A stretch of DNA of 64,000 bases from CAWIUB01 sp963839175 (GCA_963839175.1 CAWIUB010000050.1:1-64000), one strand, 5' to 3'; positions 44,403-54,670 are shown, counted from the stretch's first letter. Program-made: numbers and translations. Notes: generated by a model not told the origin, from the sequence alone.

Positions 44403-45812
44403 ATGACAGACACGAAGATGTCGAGCGTGCTCGGCGAGCAGACGATCGGCGAGCTGCAGGCAGCCGCGCGCGGGCAGGTGATCCGGCCCGGCGATGGCGA
44501 CTATGACCAGGCACGGGCGGTGTGGAACGCCGCGCAGGATAAGCGCCCCGCGCTCATCCTCCGGTGCACCGGAACCGCCGACGTCGTCACGGGCGTGCAG
44601 TTCGCCCGCAGCCAGGGGCTGCCGCTTGCGGTGCGCGGCGGGTCGCACAGCGTGGCCGGGTTCTCCACCTGCGACGACGGTGTCGTCCTGGACCTGTCGG
44701 CGATGCGTGCCGTCACCGTGGACCCGACCCGCCGCCGCGCCGTCGCGCAGGGCGGTGCCACCTGGGCGGACTTCGACCACGAGACGCAGGCGTTCGGGCT
44801 GGCCGTGACCGGCGGGCTCGTCTCGACGACCGGCCTGGGCGGGTTCACCCTGGGCGGCGGGGTCGGCTGGCTGCTGCGTCGGCATGGTCTGGCCTGCGAC
44901 AGCCTGGTCGGCGCCGACGTGGTCACGGCCGACGGGCGCGTGGTGCATGCCAGCGCCGAGGAGAACAGCGACCTGTTCTGGGGGCTGCGCGGCGGTGGCG
45001 GCAACTTCGGCGTCGCCGCCGCGCTGGAGTACCAGCTGCACCAGGTCGGCCCGACCGTGCTAGGTGGGCTGCTGTTCTTCCCCGGCTCGGCGGCCCGCAA
45101 GGTGCTGACCGGCTGGCGCGAGCTGACCGGCGACATGCCCGACGAGCTGACCTCGCTGATCAACCTGACGACCGCACCACCGGTCCCGTTCCTGCCCCGG
45201 GACGTGCACGGCAGGCCGGTCGTGGTGGTCGGCGCGGTCTATTGCGGCCCGCTCGCGGCCGGCGAGGATGCCGTGCGACCGCTGCGCGCGCTCGCCGAGC
45301 CGATCCTCGACCATCTCGGACCGGTTCCCTACGCGGCGATGCAACAGGCGCTCGATCCGCTCTACCCGGCCGGCGCGCACAACTACTTCACCTCGGCGAT
45401 GCTCGAGGGCCTGCCCGATGCTGCGATCGACGAGCTGATCGAGCGCTGGTCGGCCAAGCCGACCTCTACCAGCGAACTACACCTTCACCACGGCGGGGGC
45501 GCCATGGCGCGGGTGCCACAGGACGCGACGGCGTTTGCGCTACGCGGCTACCCGTTTCTGCTCAACGTCATCGCCCGCTCGATCGACGGTGCCCACTTCG
45601 CTGAGGACACCGACTGGGCACGCGAAACCCGCACTGCGCTCGCCGAGTACGGACCGGACGCGATGTACGTCAACTTCACCGGTGAAACCGGCGAGGACAA
45701 GGTGCGCGCCTCCTACCCGCCACAGACCTATACGAGGCTGGTCGGGCTCAAGAACCGTTACGACCCGGGAAACCTGTTCCGCCTCAACCAGAACATCCCG
45801 CCCGCCGCCTGA
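44403..45812 (+). CDS. FAD-linked (berberine-bridge-like) oxidoreductase
   Basis: This 469-residue protein starts at ATG 44403. It has an N-terminal FAD-binding PCMH-type domain with LAVRGGSHSVAGFSTCDDG (its His is the usual 8-alpha covalent FAD site), GGFTLGGGVGWLLRRHGL, and ENSDLFWGLRGGGGNFGV. The C-terminal berberine-bridge tail YDPGNLFRLNQNIPP completes the family. Cytoplasmic; the substrate is unknown (oxidation of alcohols, sugars or alkaloid-like compounds). It lies 98 bases after the OsmC remnant on the same strand, probably in the TetR-controlled unit. A paralogue is at 56825. Confidence 0.92.
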   Translation: MTDTKMSSVLGEQTIGELQAAARGQVIRPGDGDYDQARAVWNAAQDKRPALILRCTGTADVVTGVQFARSQGLPLAVRGGSHSVAGFSTCDDGVVLDLSAMRAVTVDPTRRRAVAQGGATWADFDHETQAFGLAVTGGLVSTTGLGGFTLGGGVGWLLRRHGLACDSLVGADVVTADGRVVHASAEENSDLFWGLRGGGGNFGVAAALEYQLHQVGPTVLGGLLFFPGSAARKVLTGWRELTGDMPDELTSLINLTTAPPVPFLPRDVHGRPVVVVGAVYCGPLAAGEDAVRPLRALAEPILDHLGPVPYAAMQQALDPLYPAGAHNYFTSAMLEGLPDAAIDELIERWSAKPTSTSELHLHHGGGAMARVPQDATAFALRGYPFLLNVIARSIDGAHFAEDTDWARETRTALAEYGPDAMYVNFTGETGEDKVRASYPPQTYTRLVGLKNRYDPGNLFRLNQNIPPAA

Positions 45813-46130
45813 AGCCGCTTCGAGCGGTGACGACAGGGCCTGCACGCCCGTCACCCGGCCGGCCGGCTCGGCCAGCCACGCCGCGGTCGACCGAGTTGAT
45901 CGCGGCTGATATCAGCGTGTCGTTGGACCGCGCGAGCGACCGTGTACCAGTCCCCGCACGGTGGCCGGCATCCGACCAGCGACCGCACCGGCCGGTTCCC
46001 GCGCTGCAGACCCCCCAAGCGTGGGTGCATCTACCCATGCCGGCTCGAGCAGCGAATGGGCGTTTCGACCGACGCGGCCCGGTTGAGGCGAACGTAGCGT
46101 CGGGCTCTGCCGAACAACGCGAGGAGTCCG
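45813..46130. other. Intergenic region, no gene seen
   Basis: No supported reading frame. A weak ribosome binding site for the next gene (GAGGAG at its end) is the only feature. Confidence 0.4.
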
Positions 46131-47255
46131 ATGAGCACCCAACATGTCGAGACACTGGTTATCGGAGCGGGGCAGGCTGGGCTGGCCACCGCCTACCATC
46201 TCAACCGCCGGGGTCGTGAGTGCCTTGTCGTCGACGCGAGCGACCGCATCGGCAACAACTGGCGTAGCCACTACGACTCGCTGAGGCTGTACTCGCCGGC
46301 CAAGTACGACGGGCTGCCCGGCATGGCCTTCCCAGCCGCAAAGCGGCACTACCCGGGCAGGGACGAGGTCGCCGAGTTCCTGGAGAGCTACGCCGTCCGC
46401 TTCGACCTGCCGGTGCGGATGCGCACCCGCGTCGACCGGCTGGCGGCGGGGCACGACGGTGGCTTCGTCGCCGAGGTGGGTGAGGAGACCATCGCGTGTG
46501 ACAACGTCGTGGTGGCCACCGGCACCTTCGGCCGTATGCCGTCGGTGCCCGACTTCGCGGAGCAACTCGATCCGCGGATCACGCAGCTGCATTCGTCGGA
46601 GTACAAGCGGCCGGCCCAACTGGCCGACGGGCATACCCTCGTGGTGGGTGCCGCCCATTCCGGTTGCGACATCGCGTACGAGATCGCCGAGACCCGGCCC
46701 ACCACGCTGGTCGGGCGCGACTGCGGGCAGATCCCGATCCCGTGGGAGACCCGCCGGCTGTGGCGAACGCTGCCGCTCATCGTGTTCGCCTGGAAGCACG
46801 TGCTCACCCGGCGCACGCCCATGGGTCGCAAGATGCTGGCGAAGGTCCGCCACCACGGCGGGCCGATGCTGCGCGTGAAGCGCAGGCACCTGGCCCAGCG
46901 CGGGGTGCAGCGCAACCAGAGCCGGGTCGTGGGCGTCGCCGACGGCAAGCCCACTCTGGCTGACGGCACCGTCCTCGACGCGGCCAACGTGGTGTGGTGC
47001 ACCGGGTTCCGGCCGCGCTTCGACTGGATCGATCTGCCGATCCTGGGCGAGGACGGATGGCCGGTGGAGTACCGCGGGGTCGTCGAGTCGGTGCCCGGGC
47101 TGTTCTTCTGCGGCTTGGCCTTCCAGTACGCGTTCGCCTCGATGGTGCTGCCGGGGATCGGCCGGGACGCGGCCCACGTCGCGGACAAGGTGGTGGCCCG
47201 GGCTCGGCAACTGGCCGAACGGCGGGCGAGCGAGTCGGCGATCGCCGCGGCCTGA
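46131..47255 (+). CDS. Flavoprotein monooxygenase (CzcO-like)
   Basis: This 374-residue protein starts at ATG 46131 after GAGGAG. It has an N-terminal FAD-binding GAGQAGLATAYHLNRRG, then IGNNWRSHYDSLRLYSP, the flavin-monooxygenase-type region. A second dinucleotide site is VVGAAHSGCDIAYEIAE (NADPH). ATGTFGRMPSVPDF precedes it and VLPGIGRDAAHVAD ends the domain. The family oxygenates N, S or ketone groups or acts in metal-associated redox; the substrate is unknown. A LuxR-type regulator gene follows closely. Confidence 0.88.
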   Translation: MSTQHVETLVIGAGQAGLATAYHLNRRGRECLVVDASDRIGNNWRSHYDSLRLYSPAKYDGLPGMAFPAAKRHYPGRDEVAEFLESYAVRFDLPVRMRTRVDRLAAGHDGGFVAEVGEETIACDNVVVATGTFGRMPSVPDFAEQLDPRITQLHSSEYKRPAQLADGHTLVVGAAHSGCDIAYEIAETRPTTLVGRDCGQIPIPWETRRLWRTLPLIVFAWKHVLTRRTPMGRKMLAKVRHHGGPMLRVKRRHLAQRGVQRNQSRVVGVADGKPTLADGTVLDAANVVWCTGFRPRFDWIDLPILGEDGWPVEYRGVVESVPGLFFCGLAFQYAFASMVLPGIGRDAAHVADKVVARARQLAERRASESAIAAA

Positions 47256-47299
47256 GTGCCCCGAGGCCCGCTCGGGCTCTATGGTCGGGTCCAGGGGTG

Positions 47300-48938
47300 G
47301 TGCCGGTGGGCGTCGTCGAGGATCTGAACCGGGCGCGGGAGATCTACGAACGCCGCGAGTGGGTGGCTGCCTACGACGCGCTCTCGCACCTCGACGATGC
47401 CCACCTGCAGGTCGCCGACTTCGCCTCGCTGGCCACGAGCGCGTACCTGCTCGGCCGCAGCAACGACTGCATCCAGGCGCTGCAATGGGCCTTCCAGCTC
47501 AGTCTCGACGGCGGGGACGTGCTCGCCGCGGTGCGGGCCGGCTACTGGCTGGCCACCGTGCTGATCGCCGGCGGCGAGCACGCGATCGGCAATGCGTGGC
47601 TGAGCCGCGCTCAGGGCCTGCTCGCCGATGTCGACGAGGATGTCGTCGAGCGCGGCTTCCTACTGGAGAAGCAGGTCCTCGTGCACGTGGTGCGCGGCGA
47701 GTTCGGCGAGGCGTTCGCGACGGCTCCGCGGGTGGTCGACTACGGCCGCCGCTTCGCCGAACCCGACCTGACCGCGGTGGGCACCCACGCGATGGGGCGG
47801 CTGAGCATCTATTCCGGGCAGGTGGCCGACGGCCTGAAGCTGCTCGACGAGGCCATGACCGAGGTGATGACCGGACGGGTCTCGCCGATCATCGCCGGGA
47901 TGGTGTACTGCTCGGTCATCGAGGCCTGCCAGGAGGTGTCGGACTTCGGCCGGGCCGGTCAGTGGACGCATGCGTTGTCCACCTGGTGCGGCGCCCAACC
48001 GGGACTGGTCGCCTACACCGGGCAGTGCGCTGTGCACCGCGGCCAGTTGATGCGCCTGCACGGGGCGTACGGTGATGCGCTGGCCGAGCTGGACCGCGCG
48101 GCGGCGCGCTACGGCGCGCTCGATCATGCTGACCCGGCGGTCGGCATGGTGTTCAACGAGCGCGGCGACGTGCTGCGGATCCGCGGCGATTTCGACGCAG
48201 CCGACGCTGCCTACGCCGAAGCGGTCAAGCATGGCCATCCGGCCCAGCCGGGACGCGCGCTGCTCTGGCTGGCCCGCGGTCGCGTCGATACTGCGGCGGC
48301 CGCGGTGCGGCGGCTGCTGGCCGAGCGGCAGGCAGCGGTGCAGCGCTGTGCGGTGCTGCCGGCTGCGATAGAGGTGCTGGTCGCCTGCGGCGAGCTCGAC
48401 GCCGCCGAGCCGCTGGTTGCCGAACTGGACGAGATCGGTGAGTCGTTCGGGTGTACCGGTTTGCAGGCGTCCGGGCACTACGCCGGTGCCCGGCTGGCGC
48501 TCGCGCGGCAGGAGCCGGCCGACGCGCTCGCGGCGGCTCAGCGCGGCGCAGCGCTGTGGGCGCGGCTGTCCGCTCCGTACGAGCAGGCGCGGTGCCGGGT
48601 GGTGGCGGGCACGGCCATGCGGCAGCTCGGCGATGTCGAGTCGGCGGTCGCGGAGCTGTCCGCCGCCCGCACCGTCCTCGCCGAACTTGGTGCCCGTCCC
48701 GAGGAACGCGACGCCGCCGCGAAGCTGGCCGACAGGTCGGCCCCGGGTGGGCTCAGCCCCGCGTGAGGCGGAGGTGCTGCGGCTGGTCGCAGCTGGGAGG
48801 AGCAACCCGCAGATCGCCGCCGAACTGGTCCTGTCCGAGAAGACCGTGGCTCGCCATCTGAGCAACATCTTCACCAAGCTCGGCGTCGGTTCCCGCACTG
48901 CCGCGGCCGCCTTCGCCTACGAGCACGACCTCACATGA
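47300..48938 (+). pseudogene. LuxR-family regulator with TPR region, frameshifted before the HTH
   Basis: GTG 47300 (or 47306) opens a helical-repeat protein (REIYERREWVAAYDALSHL, LLGRSNDCIQALQWAFQL and more) like the 38739 gene. Near 48755 the frame ends at GGLSPA, and a second frame gives the LuxR domain PREAEVLRLVAAGRSNPQIA and KTVARHLSNIFTKLGVGSRT. The difference is explained by one extra C in a CCCC run. It is either a recent frameshift or a homopolymer error; if the latter, the gene is intact. It would be the regulator of the adjacent monooxygenase gene. Confidence 0.85.
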
Positions 48939-49122
48939 CTGCCGAGGTGAGTCGGCAAGGTGGGTCGGCGAGGTTGCCGTCGTCGGGCCACGCGGCGAGC
49001 CCTGCCTCGAGCTCGGCTGGGAACGCCGGTCACCGCGCGTTCGCCCGCTGCGCTGCGGTCGGCGAATGGTGTGGGAGGCCGGCCGGTGGGCGGCTTATGC
49101 TGGCAGCGTGGGCACCGGTCGG

Positions 49123-50229
49123 GTGAGCACCTCCGCGGCCCAACAGGTTCGGTTCTGTCGCGGCCACGATGATGTTCGTCTTGCCTACGCGAGGCATGGC
49201 TCCGGTCCTCCGCTACTGATCAGCACCTGCTGGCTGAGCCATCTCGAGTACGACTGGCAGAGCCCGGTGTGGCGGCACTACCTCGCCGAGCTCGGGAACC
49301 ACGTCTCGGTGGTGCGCTACGACGAACGTGGTTTCGGGATGTCGGACTGGGATGTCGAGGACTTCTCGCTCGAGGCCCGGTTCGCGGATCTCGAAGCGCG
49401 TGGTGCAGGCAGTCGGACTGGAACGGTTCGCGCTGATGGGACTGTCGGGTGGCGCACCCGTCGCGATCAAGTACGCAGCGACCTATCCGGAACGGGTGAG
49501 TCGGCTGGTGTTGCACGGCGCGGCCATGGTCGGGTGTTTCGGGGAGCCGACCGACGACGAGGCGGAGGAAGCGTTTCTGGCAAGCATCCGCGCCGGATGG
49601 GCGCGACCGGACAGCCTTTTTCGGCGGTTGTTCACAAATCTGTTCATCCCGGACGCGACCGAGGAGCAGCGCTCTGGCTGGACGAGCTGCAGCGCATGTC
49701 GACCTCGACGAAGAACGCGATCGCCGGACGTGTTGCACGACGCCGGATCGATGTCACGGCCGAGGTGTCGCGTATCCGGGCCGAGACGCTGATCCTGCAC
49801 GCACGCGGCGATCGTGCGGCGCCGTATCGATGGGCTAGGGAACTCGCGGCGCGGGTCCCGCACGGGCGGCTGGTGGGGCTGGACTCGGTCAACCACATCC
49901 TGTTGGCGCACGAGCCTGCGTGGTCGGTGTTCCGAGACGAAGTGGTCGCCTTCCTCGCCGCCGACCGATTCATCACTGACCGGCCAGCGTGGACGCCGGA
50001 ACACGCGCAGGGAGCGTTGTCGGCGCGCGAGCACGAAGTGCTCGCCGACGCGGCCGCTGGGTTCGGCAACGGCGAGATCGCCAGCCGGTTGGGACTGAGC
50101 ACCCGAACCGTCGAGCGGCATCTCCAGAACGCCTATGTGAAGCTCGGCGTTTCGGGCAAGACCGCGCGTGCAGCTGCCGTAGCCAGATATCTGACCTCGC
50201 GCAGCAGCATCGGGATGCCTACGCACTGA
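49123..50229 (+). pseudogene. Alpha/beta-hydrolase fused to a LuxR HTH, two frameshifts
   Basis: GTG 49123 begins a protein with an alpha/beta-hydrolase N-terminus (VRYDERGFGMSDWDVEDFSL). A frameshift near 49395 leads to the nucleophile elbow ALMGLSGGAPVAIKYAA. A second shift near 49675 returns to the first frame for LHARGDRAAPYRWARELAAR, then the catalytic-His region VNHILLAHEPAW. The protein ends in a LuxR helix-turn-helix (LSAREHEVLADAAAGFGNGE, LSTRTVERHLQNAYVKLGV). Hydrolase-LuxR fusions are known in actinobacteria and may sense a small molecule. As read it is non-functional. Confidence 0.82.
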
Positions 50230-50342
50230 CCGCCACGCGAGAGCGCCACTGGCACACGCCATTGGGCGCTGCTGCCGATGTCCACCGACCGTGCCCGTGC
50301 CTAGCGTCGGTACACATCCAATTCAGGCAGCGAGGAGGAACA

Positions 50343-50822
50343 ATGGCCACCACAGCGTCCACCGTCACGCAGTTCACCGACAACCCCGCGGCCGCGCGGA
50401 CCCGCCCGGTTGTCTCGGCCGTTCTGGCGAACGGCCACGCCCGCATCTCCGGTGGACCGTTCAATTGGGACGCCGACCTGCCGCCGGTGGTTGGCGGGGG
50501 AAACCAGGCACCGAGCCCGACGGCCTACCTCCTCGGCGCGCTCGCTGGCTGCGCTGTCACCTTCATCAACGACACGCTCGCCCCCGAGTTCGACGTCCGC
50601 ATCGACGACATCCGAGCGGACGCGAGCTGCCATGCAGATCTGGCCGGTCTCGTCGCCCTCGAAGGTCACGATCCGGCTCTCACCGATCTGCGTATCGATA
50701 TCACGGTGTCCTCGCCGAGCGCGCGCGACCGCGTCTCGGCCCTGCAGCAGGCATGGGCGCAGCGGTGTCCGATCTACCTCGCCGTGCTGAGGCCCAACGA
50801 GGTCGCGCTCAACTTCACCTGA
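50343..50822 (+). CDS. OsmC-family protein
   Basis: This 159-residue protein starts at ATG 50343 with GGAGGA upstream. It has an OsmC-like fold with SPTAYLLGALAGCAVTFIND holding the first candidate redox cysteine. The second conserved position near the C-terminus (AWAQRCPIYLAVLR) also holds a cysteine, consistent with peroxidase-type thiol chemistry. Family members detoxify organic hydroperoxides or bind small molecules. It is intact, in contrast to the deleted paralogue at 43940. Confidence 0.85.
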   Translation: MATTASTVTQFTDNPAAARTRPVVSAVLANGHARISGGPFNWDADLPPVVGGGNQAPSPTAYLLGALAGCAVTFINDTLAPEFDVRIDDIRADASCHADLAGLVALEGHDPALTDLRIDITVSSPSARDRVSALQQAWAQRCPIYLAVLRPNEVALNFT

Positions 50823-51087
50823 CATATGCCGCTGTCGACCGGTCGGGTGCAGCTGCGTGCGACGCCGACGTCAAGGATGATTGGTGCTACCGCACCACAG
50901 CTTCCGACGCACCGACTTCGCCAGGATCCGGCCGCAAGTTCGCCGGACGATCTTCGAAGGACCGCAGCTCCTGCGGTCATGACACGGCGACCTGCGGAGC
51001 GGTGACAACCCGCGAGCCGAACCAAGCCGCGACCTGCATGCGGGCCGATCGCAAGTCAGCCGACAGCTACGAGGTCGTGCACACTCG

Positions 51088-51092
51088 TCAGA
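51088..51092. repeat. Target duplication, left side of IS1380 copy 1
   Basis: TCAGA here equals TCAGA at 52807-52811, flanking the element ends. Confidence 0.85.
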
Positions 51093-52806
51093 CCCGAATC
51101 CACGATTAGCGGCGTCGGCTACGGCGTGTGAGATGGAGAAAGTGCCTGCCTTGTAAGGAGAATCGAGGTTGTCAAGGCCTTGGATTCACCGAGCAAGGAG
51201 GCACCTTCTTGGTTGCCAAGATACGCAAGCCGAAGCGGTTGGCCAAGCGGGTGCACATCGGCGCGCCGGATCCATCGCTGACCGCGGTCGCGGGCCTGGT
51301 CGCGGTGCGGGAGTTGACCGATCGGCTGGGTGTGATCGACGCGCTCGATGCGGCGGTGGGGCCGGTCAAGACCCGCGCCAGGGGATGCGGCGCCGGGGCT
51401 CTGCTGGTCGGGATCGCGTCGGCGCAGCTGGCCGGTGAGGATTTCTTGGTCGGGCTGGACCGCCGACGTGCCGACGCCGCGGGACAGGCATTGAGTCCGG
51501 TGCCGGGGCTGGCGACGAGCACCGCGTGCGGGCTGGCGAGGCGTATCGAGGACCCAGCCTGGCGACGGGTCGAGGCTGGGATCGGTGCGGTGAACGAGCG
51601 GATGCTCGCGCTGCTGCCCGCGGCCCGGCGCCAGGCGTTGTGTCAGGGCGCGACGATCGATCTGGATGCCACCGACGTGGAGGTCTACGGCCGTCGCAAG
51701 CGTGGGGTGGCCTATAACTACCAGGGTCAGCGGTGCGGGCGCCCGCACGTGGCGGGCTGGGCCGAGACCGGCACGGTGCTGGCCGCGGATCTGCTCGCCG
51801 GCGATCAAGACCCGCGTTCGCGCGCGAGCGCGCTGTTACGGCGGGCGGTAGCCGTCCTGCCTGCCGCGGTACGGCAAGCACCGCTATCGATGCGCGCCGA
51901 CGCCGGCTACTTCGCCGGCGATCTGGCCCGTACCGCCCGCGAGCTGGACGTCCGGTTCGCGATCGGCGCCAAACGCATCACCACCGTGTGGCGCGCCCTG
52001 GACGGGATCGGCGAATGCGACTGGACCGACGCGAGAGACATGCCCGGCGCGCAGGTCGCCGTGTCGAACTACAAACCTGCCGACTGGCCCGAGGGCACGT
52101 CGATGCTGATCCGCAGGGTCGCGCTGGACGCCGCCGACATCTCGACCGATCCACGGGCACGGCGCCGGCGTACCATCCCCAAAGATCAACTGCAACTGGC
52201 CCTGGACGGGCAAGTCAGCACCGTCTACGGCTACAGCTTCATCCTCACCGATCTCGACGTGTCCACCGGCACGAAGGCTGTTTCGGTCGAGTACTGGTAC
52301 CGGCACCGCACCGAGATCGAGGACCGTTTCCGCGACAGCAAACACGGCGCCGCGCTGCGCCACCTGCCCTCCGGCCACCCCGAGATCAACACCGCATGGA
52401 TGTGGGGCGCGCTACTAGCCACGAGCCTGGCCGGCTGGCTGCACCAACTCACCGCCACCAGCGACGGCCACGGCCAGCTGGCCGGCTGGGGGACCCGCGG
52501 CGGCAAAGCCATGATCGCCACCCTGCGGCGCCGGCTGATCCGCGTCCCTGCCCGGCTGGTCACCCACGCTGGCGGACTCCTCCTGCGCCCGCCGCCCGGA
52601 TACAGCCTGCTCGCCGAGATCCTCGCCCGCCTGCGCGCCCTACCCACCCTGACCTGATCACCCCGGCCCCGCGCCGCCGACCACCCGGAGACCCGCCACC
52701 CGAGGCGCCACTCGGGCCACCAACCTGCCCAGAACCCGAAACACCACCCAGAAAGATCAACAACCAGCACGGAAGATCAACTCAGCGGCCTATCCGTGGA
52801 ATCGGG
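51093..52806 (+). mobile_element. IS1380-family element, copy 1
   Basis: This 1714-bp element has inverted ends CCCGAATCCACGATTAG (left) and, read inward from the right, CCCGATTCCACGGATAG. It is flanked by TCAGA (5 bp, with the first four bases possibly being the usual IS1380-type duplication). Copy 2 is at 54945-56658 in the same orientation, and the two differ at one coding position I can see (52349 G versus 56201 A). Confidence 0.9.
51209..52657 (+). CDS. IS1380-family transposase, copy 1
   Basis: This 482-residue DDE transposase starts at TTG 51209, which AAGGAGG precedes; the frame is open to 51128 but the N-terminal extension is unlike the family. Family features are GATIDLDATDVEVYGRRKRG, SMRADAGYFAGDLARTA and the late EIEDRFRDSKHGAALRHLP, giving the D, D and E positions. 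It has a long alpha-helical insertion as usual for IS1380. It is complete and probably active because a second near-identical copy exists. Confidence 0.93.
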   Translation: MVAKIRKPKRLAKRVHIGAPDPSLTAVAGLVAVRELTDRLGVIDALDAAVGPVKTRARGCGAGALLVGIASAQLAGEDFLVGLDRRRADAAGQALSPVPGLATSTACGLARRIEDPAWRRVEAGIGAVNERMLALLPAARRQALCQGATIDLDATDVEVYGRRKRGVAYNYQGQRCGRPHVAGWAETGTVLAADLLAGDQDPRSRASALLRRAVAVLPAAVRQAPLSMRADAGYFAGDLARTARELDVRFAIGAKRITTVWRALDGIGECDWTDARDMPGAQVAVSNYKPADWPEGTSMLIRRVALDAADISTDPRARRRRTIPKDQLQLALDGQVSTVYGYSFILTDLDVSTGTKAVSVEYWYRHRTEIEDRFRDSKHGAALRHLPSGHPEINTAWMWGALLATSLAGWLHQLTATSDGHGQLAGWGTRGGKAMIATLRRRLIRVPARLVTHAGGLLLRPPPGYSLLAEILARLRALPTLT

Positions 52807-52894
52807 TCAGAGTCACCTCTCGGCGACAACCCGGGTCATGAGCGGTCCGGGCGGCAGCAAAGGGGTCTGGCGCGTAATACCTGCTCGCGTCGGC

Positions 52895-53725
52895 TCAGCG
52901 TGGTTTGCGCCAGATCACCTGGATCGGGTGGGTGCGACGTTCTTCGATGCTGCGCTTGGAGTTGCGTGCTTTGTCCAGCGCGTTGTCGCCGAGCAGGATG
53001 TGGATGCCTAGGCTGGGCAGCTCACCGCGTCCGGCGGTTTGCAGCATGGTGCTGTAGGCGGCGACGTATTTTGCGCCGGGGTGTTCGACGTCGATGTCGT
53101 TGAAGCCGGCTTTGTCGAGCGCGTCGACGGTTTGCTCGGGGGTTGCCAGCCATTCCCCGCTCCCGTCTTCGGACCACGGCAGCGGGTGGTATGGGCTGCC
53201 CGCGGGGCCGAGGCCGTGTTCGGTGAGCCCGAAGTAGGCGCCGGGTTTGAGCACGCGGGATGCCTCGGCGAAGAACTGCGCCCGGTCCGGGATGTTCATG
53301 GTGACGTGCTGGGTGTAGGCGCCGTCGAAGCTCTCGTCGTCGTAGGGCAGGTGCAGTGCGTCGCCTTTCGCGGTGCTGACCTGGCTGGTCATGCCGAGCA
53401 GCGCGGTCAGGTTGCTGGCCGCGTCGATGAAGGGGCCGGTGATGTCCACGCCGGTGACCCGGCAGCTGAACCGCTTCGCGAAGTACCGTGCCGGCCCGCC
53501 CAGCCCGCAGCCGATGTCGAGGACGTGATCGCCGGCCTTGATCGGCAGGCGATCGGCGAGGTCGATGGTTGCCGGGAACCCGCGGGCGTGGAAGTGGTCC
53601 ACCGGGGCCAGATCCTCGACGGTCAGCGAGTCCAGCGACTTTCCGGCGTTCTGGAGTGCGTCGGTGATCAGCGCGTACACGTCGCCCTGCGCCCAGTGAC
53701 TTTCGATCTGTGTTGTGTCGGACAT
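52895..53725 (-). CDS. Class I SAM methyltransferase (sarcosine/dimethylglycine-type)
   Basis: This 276-residue protein starts at ATG 53725 with a strong GGAGGT. Motif I is VLDIGCGLGGPARYFA, motif II region VTGVDITGPFIDAASN, and the post-motif is DALHLPYDDESFDGAYTQHV. The opening APVDHFHARGFPATIDLADR is like dimethylglycine/sarcosine N-methyltransferases, so methylation of a small amine is the best guess (for example glycine betaine synthesis). The assignment rests on pattern memory only. It lies between the two IS1380 copies. Confidence 0.75.
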   Translation of the reverse strand: MSDTTQIESHWAQGDVYALITDALQNAGKSLDSLTVEDLAPVDHFHARGFPATIDLADRLPIKAGDHVLDIGCGLGGPARYFAKRFSCRVTGVDITGPFIDAASNLTALLGMTSQVSTAKGDALHLPYDDESFDGAYTQHVTMNIPDRAQFFAEASRVLKPGAYFGLTEHGLGPAGSPYHPLPWSEDGSGEWLATPEQTVDALDKAGFNDIDVEHPGAKYVAAYSTMLQTAGRGELPSLGIHILLGDNALDKARNSKRSIEERRTHPIQVIWRKPR

Positions 53726-53853
53726 GATCAACCTCCAATGCGTCCGATCTTCGACGTGAGCCGGTTTGTCGAGCCGAGGTTGTGATGGGCGGCCGGCCTC
53801 CAGTGTCGTCCGCCGCCACCCAACCTCTCGCAGCTGGTCAAGCCCGGCCTCGG

Positions 53854-54117
53854 TCAGCGTTTGTGTGGGGCGGCGATCGCCTGTCCGGTTCCGGCGCGCT
53901 CGCTCACCCGGTCGAGGATCTGGTCGAGGTCGAACCGGTCGCGGCTCTTGTCGAAGATCAACGCGTCGTTCAGGCTCACGCGGAACACGCCGCCGTGTCC
54001 GGGCTTCATCGCTAGGCCAGCGATCCGTTCGCCGTAGCGCGCCAGCACACGGTGTGCGACCTGTTCGGCCGCGCCGAGCAGCCCGCACGGCACGCAGTAC
54101 TCGATCTCGAGCTCCAC
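53854..54117 (-). CDS. SelW/SelT/SelH-like Rdx protein (Cys form)
   Basis: This 87-residue protein has a thioredoxin-like redox motif CVPC near the N-terminus (EIEYCVPCGLLGAAEQ) in place of the C-x-x-U of selenoprotein W. It ends with the typical short helix. It has GGVFRVSLNDALIFDKSRD, where bacterial SelW homologues carry a conserved G-x-F-x-V segment. The GTG at 54117 is preceded by AAAGGAA. It should act in thiol redox reactions. No TGA codon is used inside. Confidence 0.8.
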   Translation of the reverse strand: MELEIEYCVPCGLLGAAEQVAHRVLARYGERIAGLAMKPGHGGVFRVSLNDALIFDKSRDRFDLDQILDRVSERAGTGQAIAAPHKR

Positions 54118-54300
54118 CGTTCCGGGTTCCTTTCGGCTGTCCGGTCATCGACGGTAAGCCGTCGAGTGGGCTCGAAGGTCAAGCACTGCCCCGTGGCTCG
54201 ACGACCTCGCCGGGCTCGACTTGACCCTCCAGCCGGGTGCTCGACGAGCGGATCGCCGAGCTGGCCGCCGACATCGTCCCGCATTGGGAGGGCGCGGCGC
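54118..54300. other. Short region, nothing supported
   Basis: No convincing gene between the SelW-like gene and the toxin remnant. Confidence 0.35.
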
Positions 54301-54647
54301 GAGGTGCTGGCCGGCAGGTGCAGGATCGTCGCCATATTGCGAATCGCCGTGGCGCTGTAAAACGAGATCGCCCGGCTGGCCGGTGTCTTGGCGTCGTTAT
54401 CTCTCACGCCGGCGATCTCGGCCCCGTGATGTTGAATGTGGCGATCGCGGGTGATGATCAGCCAGCCGGCGGCCGCGACCAGGGGTATCTACGTCGTGTC
54501 TGGCACTGCCGGCGAGGTGACCGGGCACGGTGGCCGCTCGCGATGCTTGATGATTGCTCTCAGGTCGCCGGGAAGTGTTACGTCAGCACGCAATGAGGCG
54601 AGCAACCTTGCGAGGCCAAGCAAGTTGGCGTCAACCTAGAACCGGAC
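54300..54647 (-). pseudogene. PIN-like toxin (VapC45/DUF5615-type), inactivated
   Basis: Minus-strand frame from 54647 reads VRF, then amber TAG (54638-54636), then VDANLLGLARLLASLRADVT, LPGDLRAIIKHRERPPCP and PAVPDTT, then a second in-frame TAG (54491-54489) where Trp is expected, then IPLVAAAGWLIITRDRHIQ and HHGAEIAGVRDNDAK. This is the pattern of a PIN-like toxin family partnered with DUF433 antitoxins. The C-terminal part after about 54390 is degraded. Both stops are in one frame, so the gene is dead. It directly follows the DUF433 remnant, as expected for a toxin-antitoxin operon. Confidence 0.72.
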
Positions 54648-54670
54648 GTCGGCTGTTCTGGCCTGCCGCC

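Noticed and set aside
45912..47210. 432-codon minus-strand frame
   Set aside because: Antisense to the flavoprotein monooxygenase; composition unlike protein.
47660..48898. 412-codon minus-strand frame
   Set aside because: Antisense to the LuxR/TPR gene; no family match.
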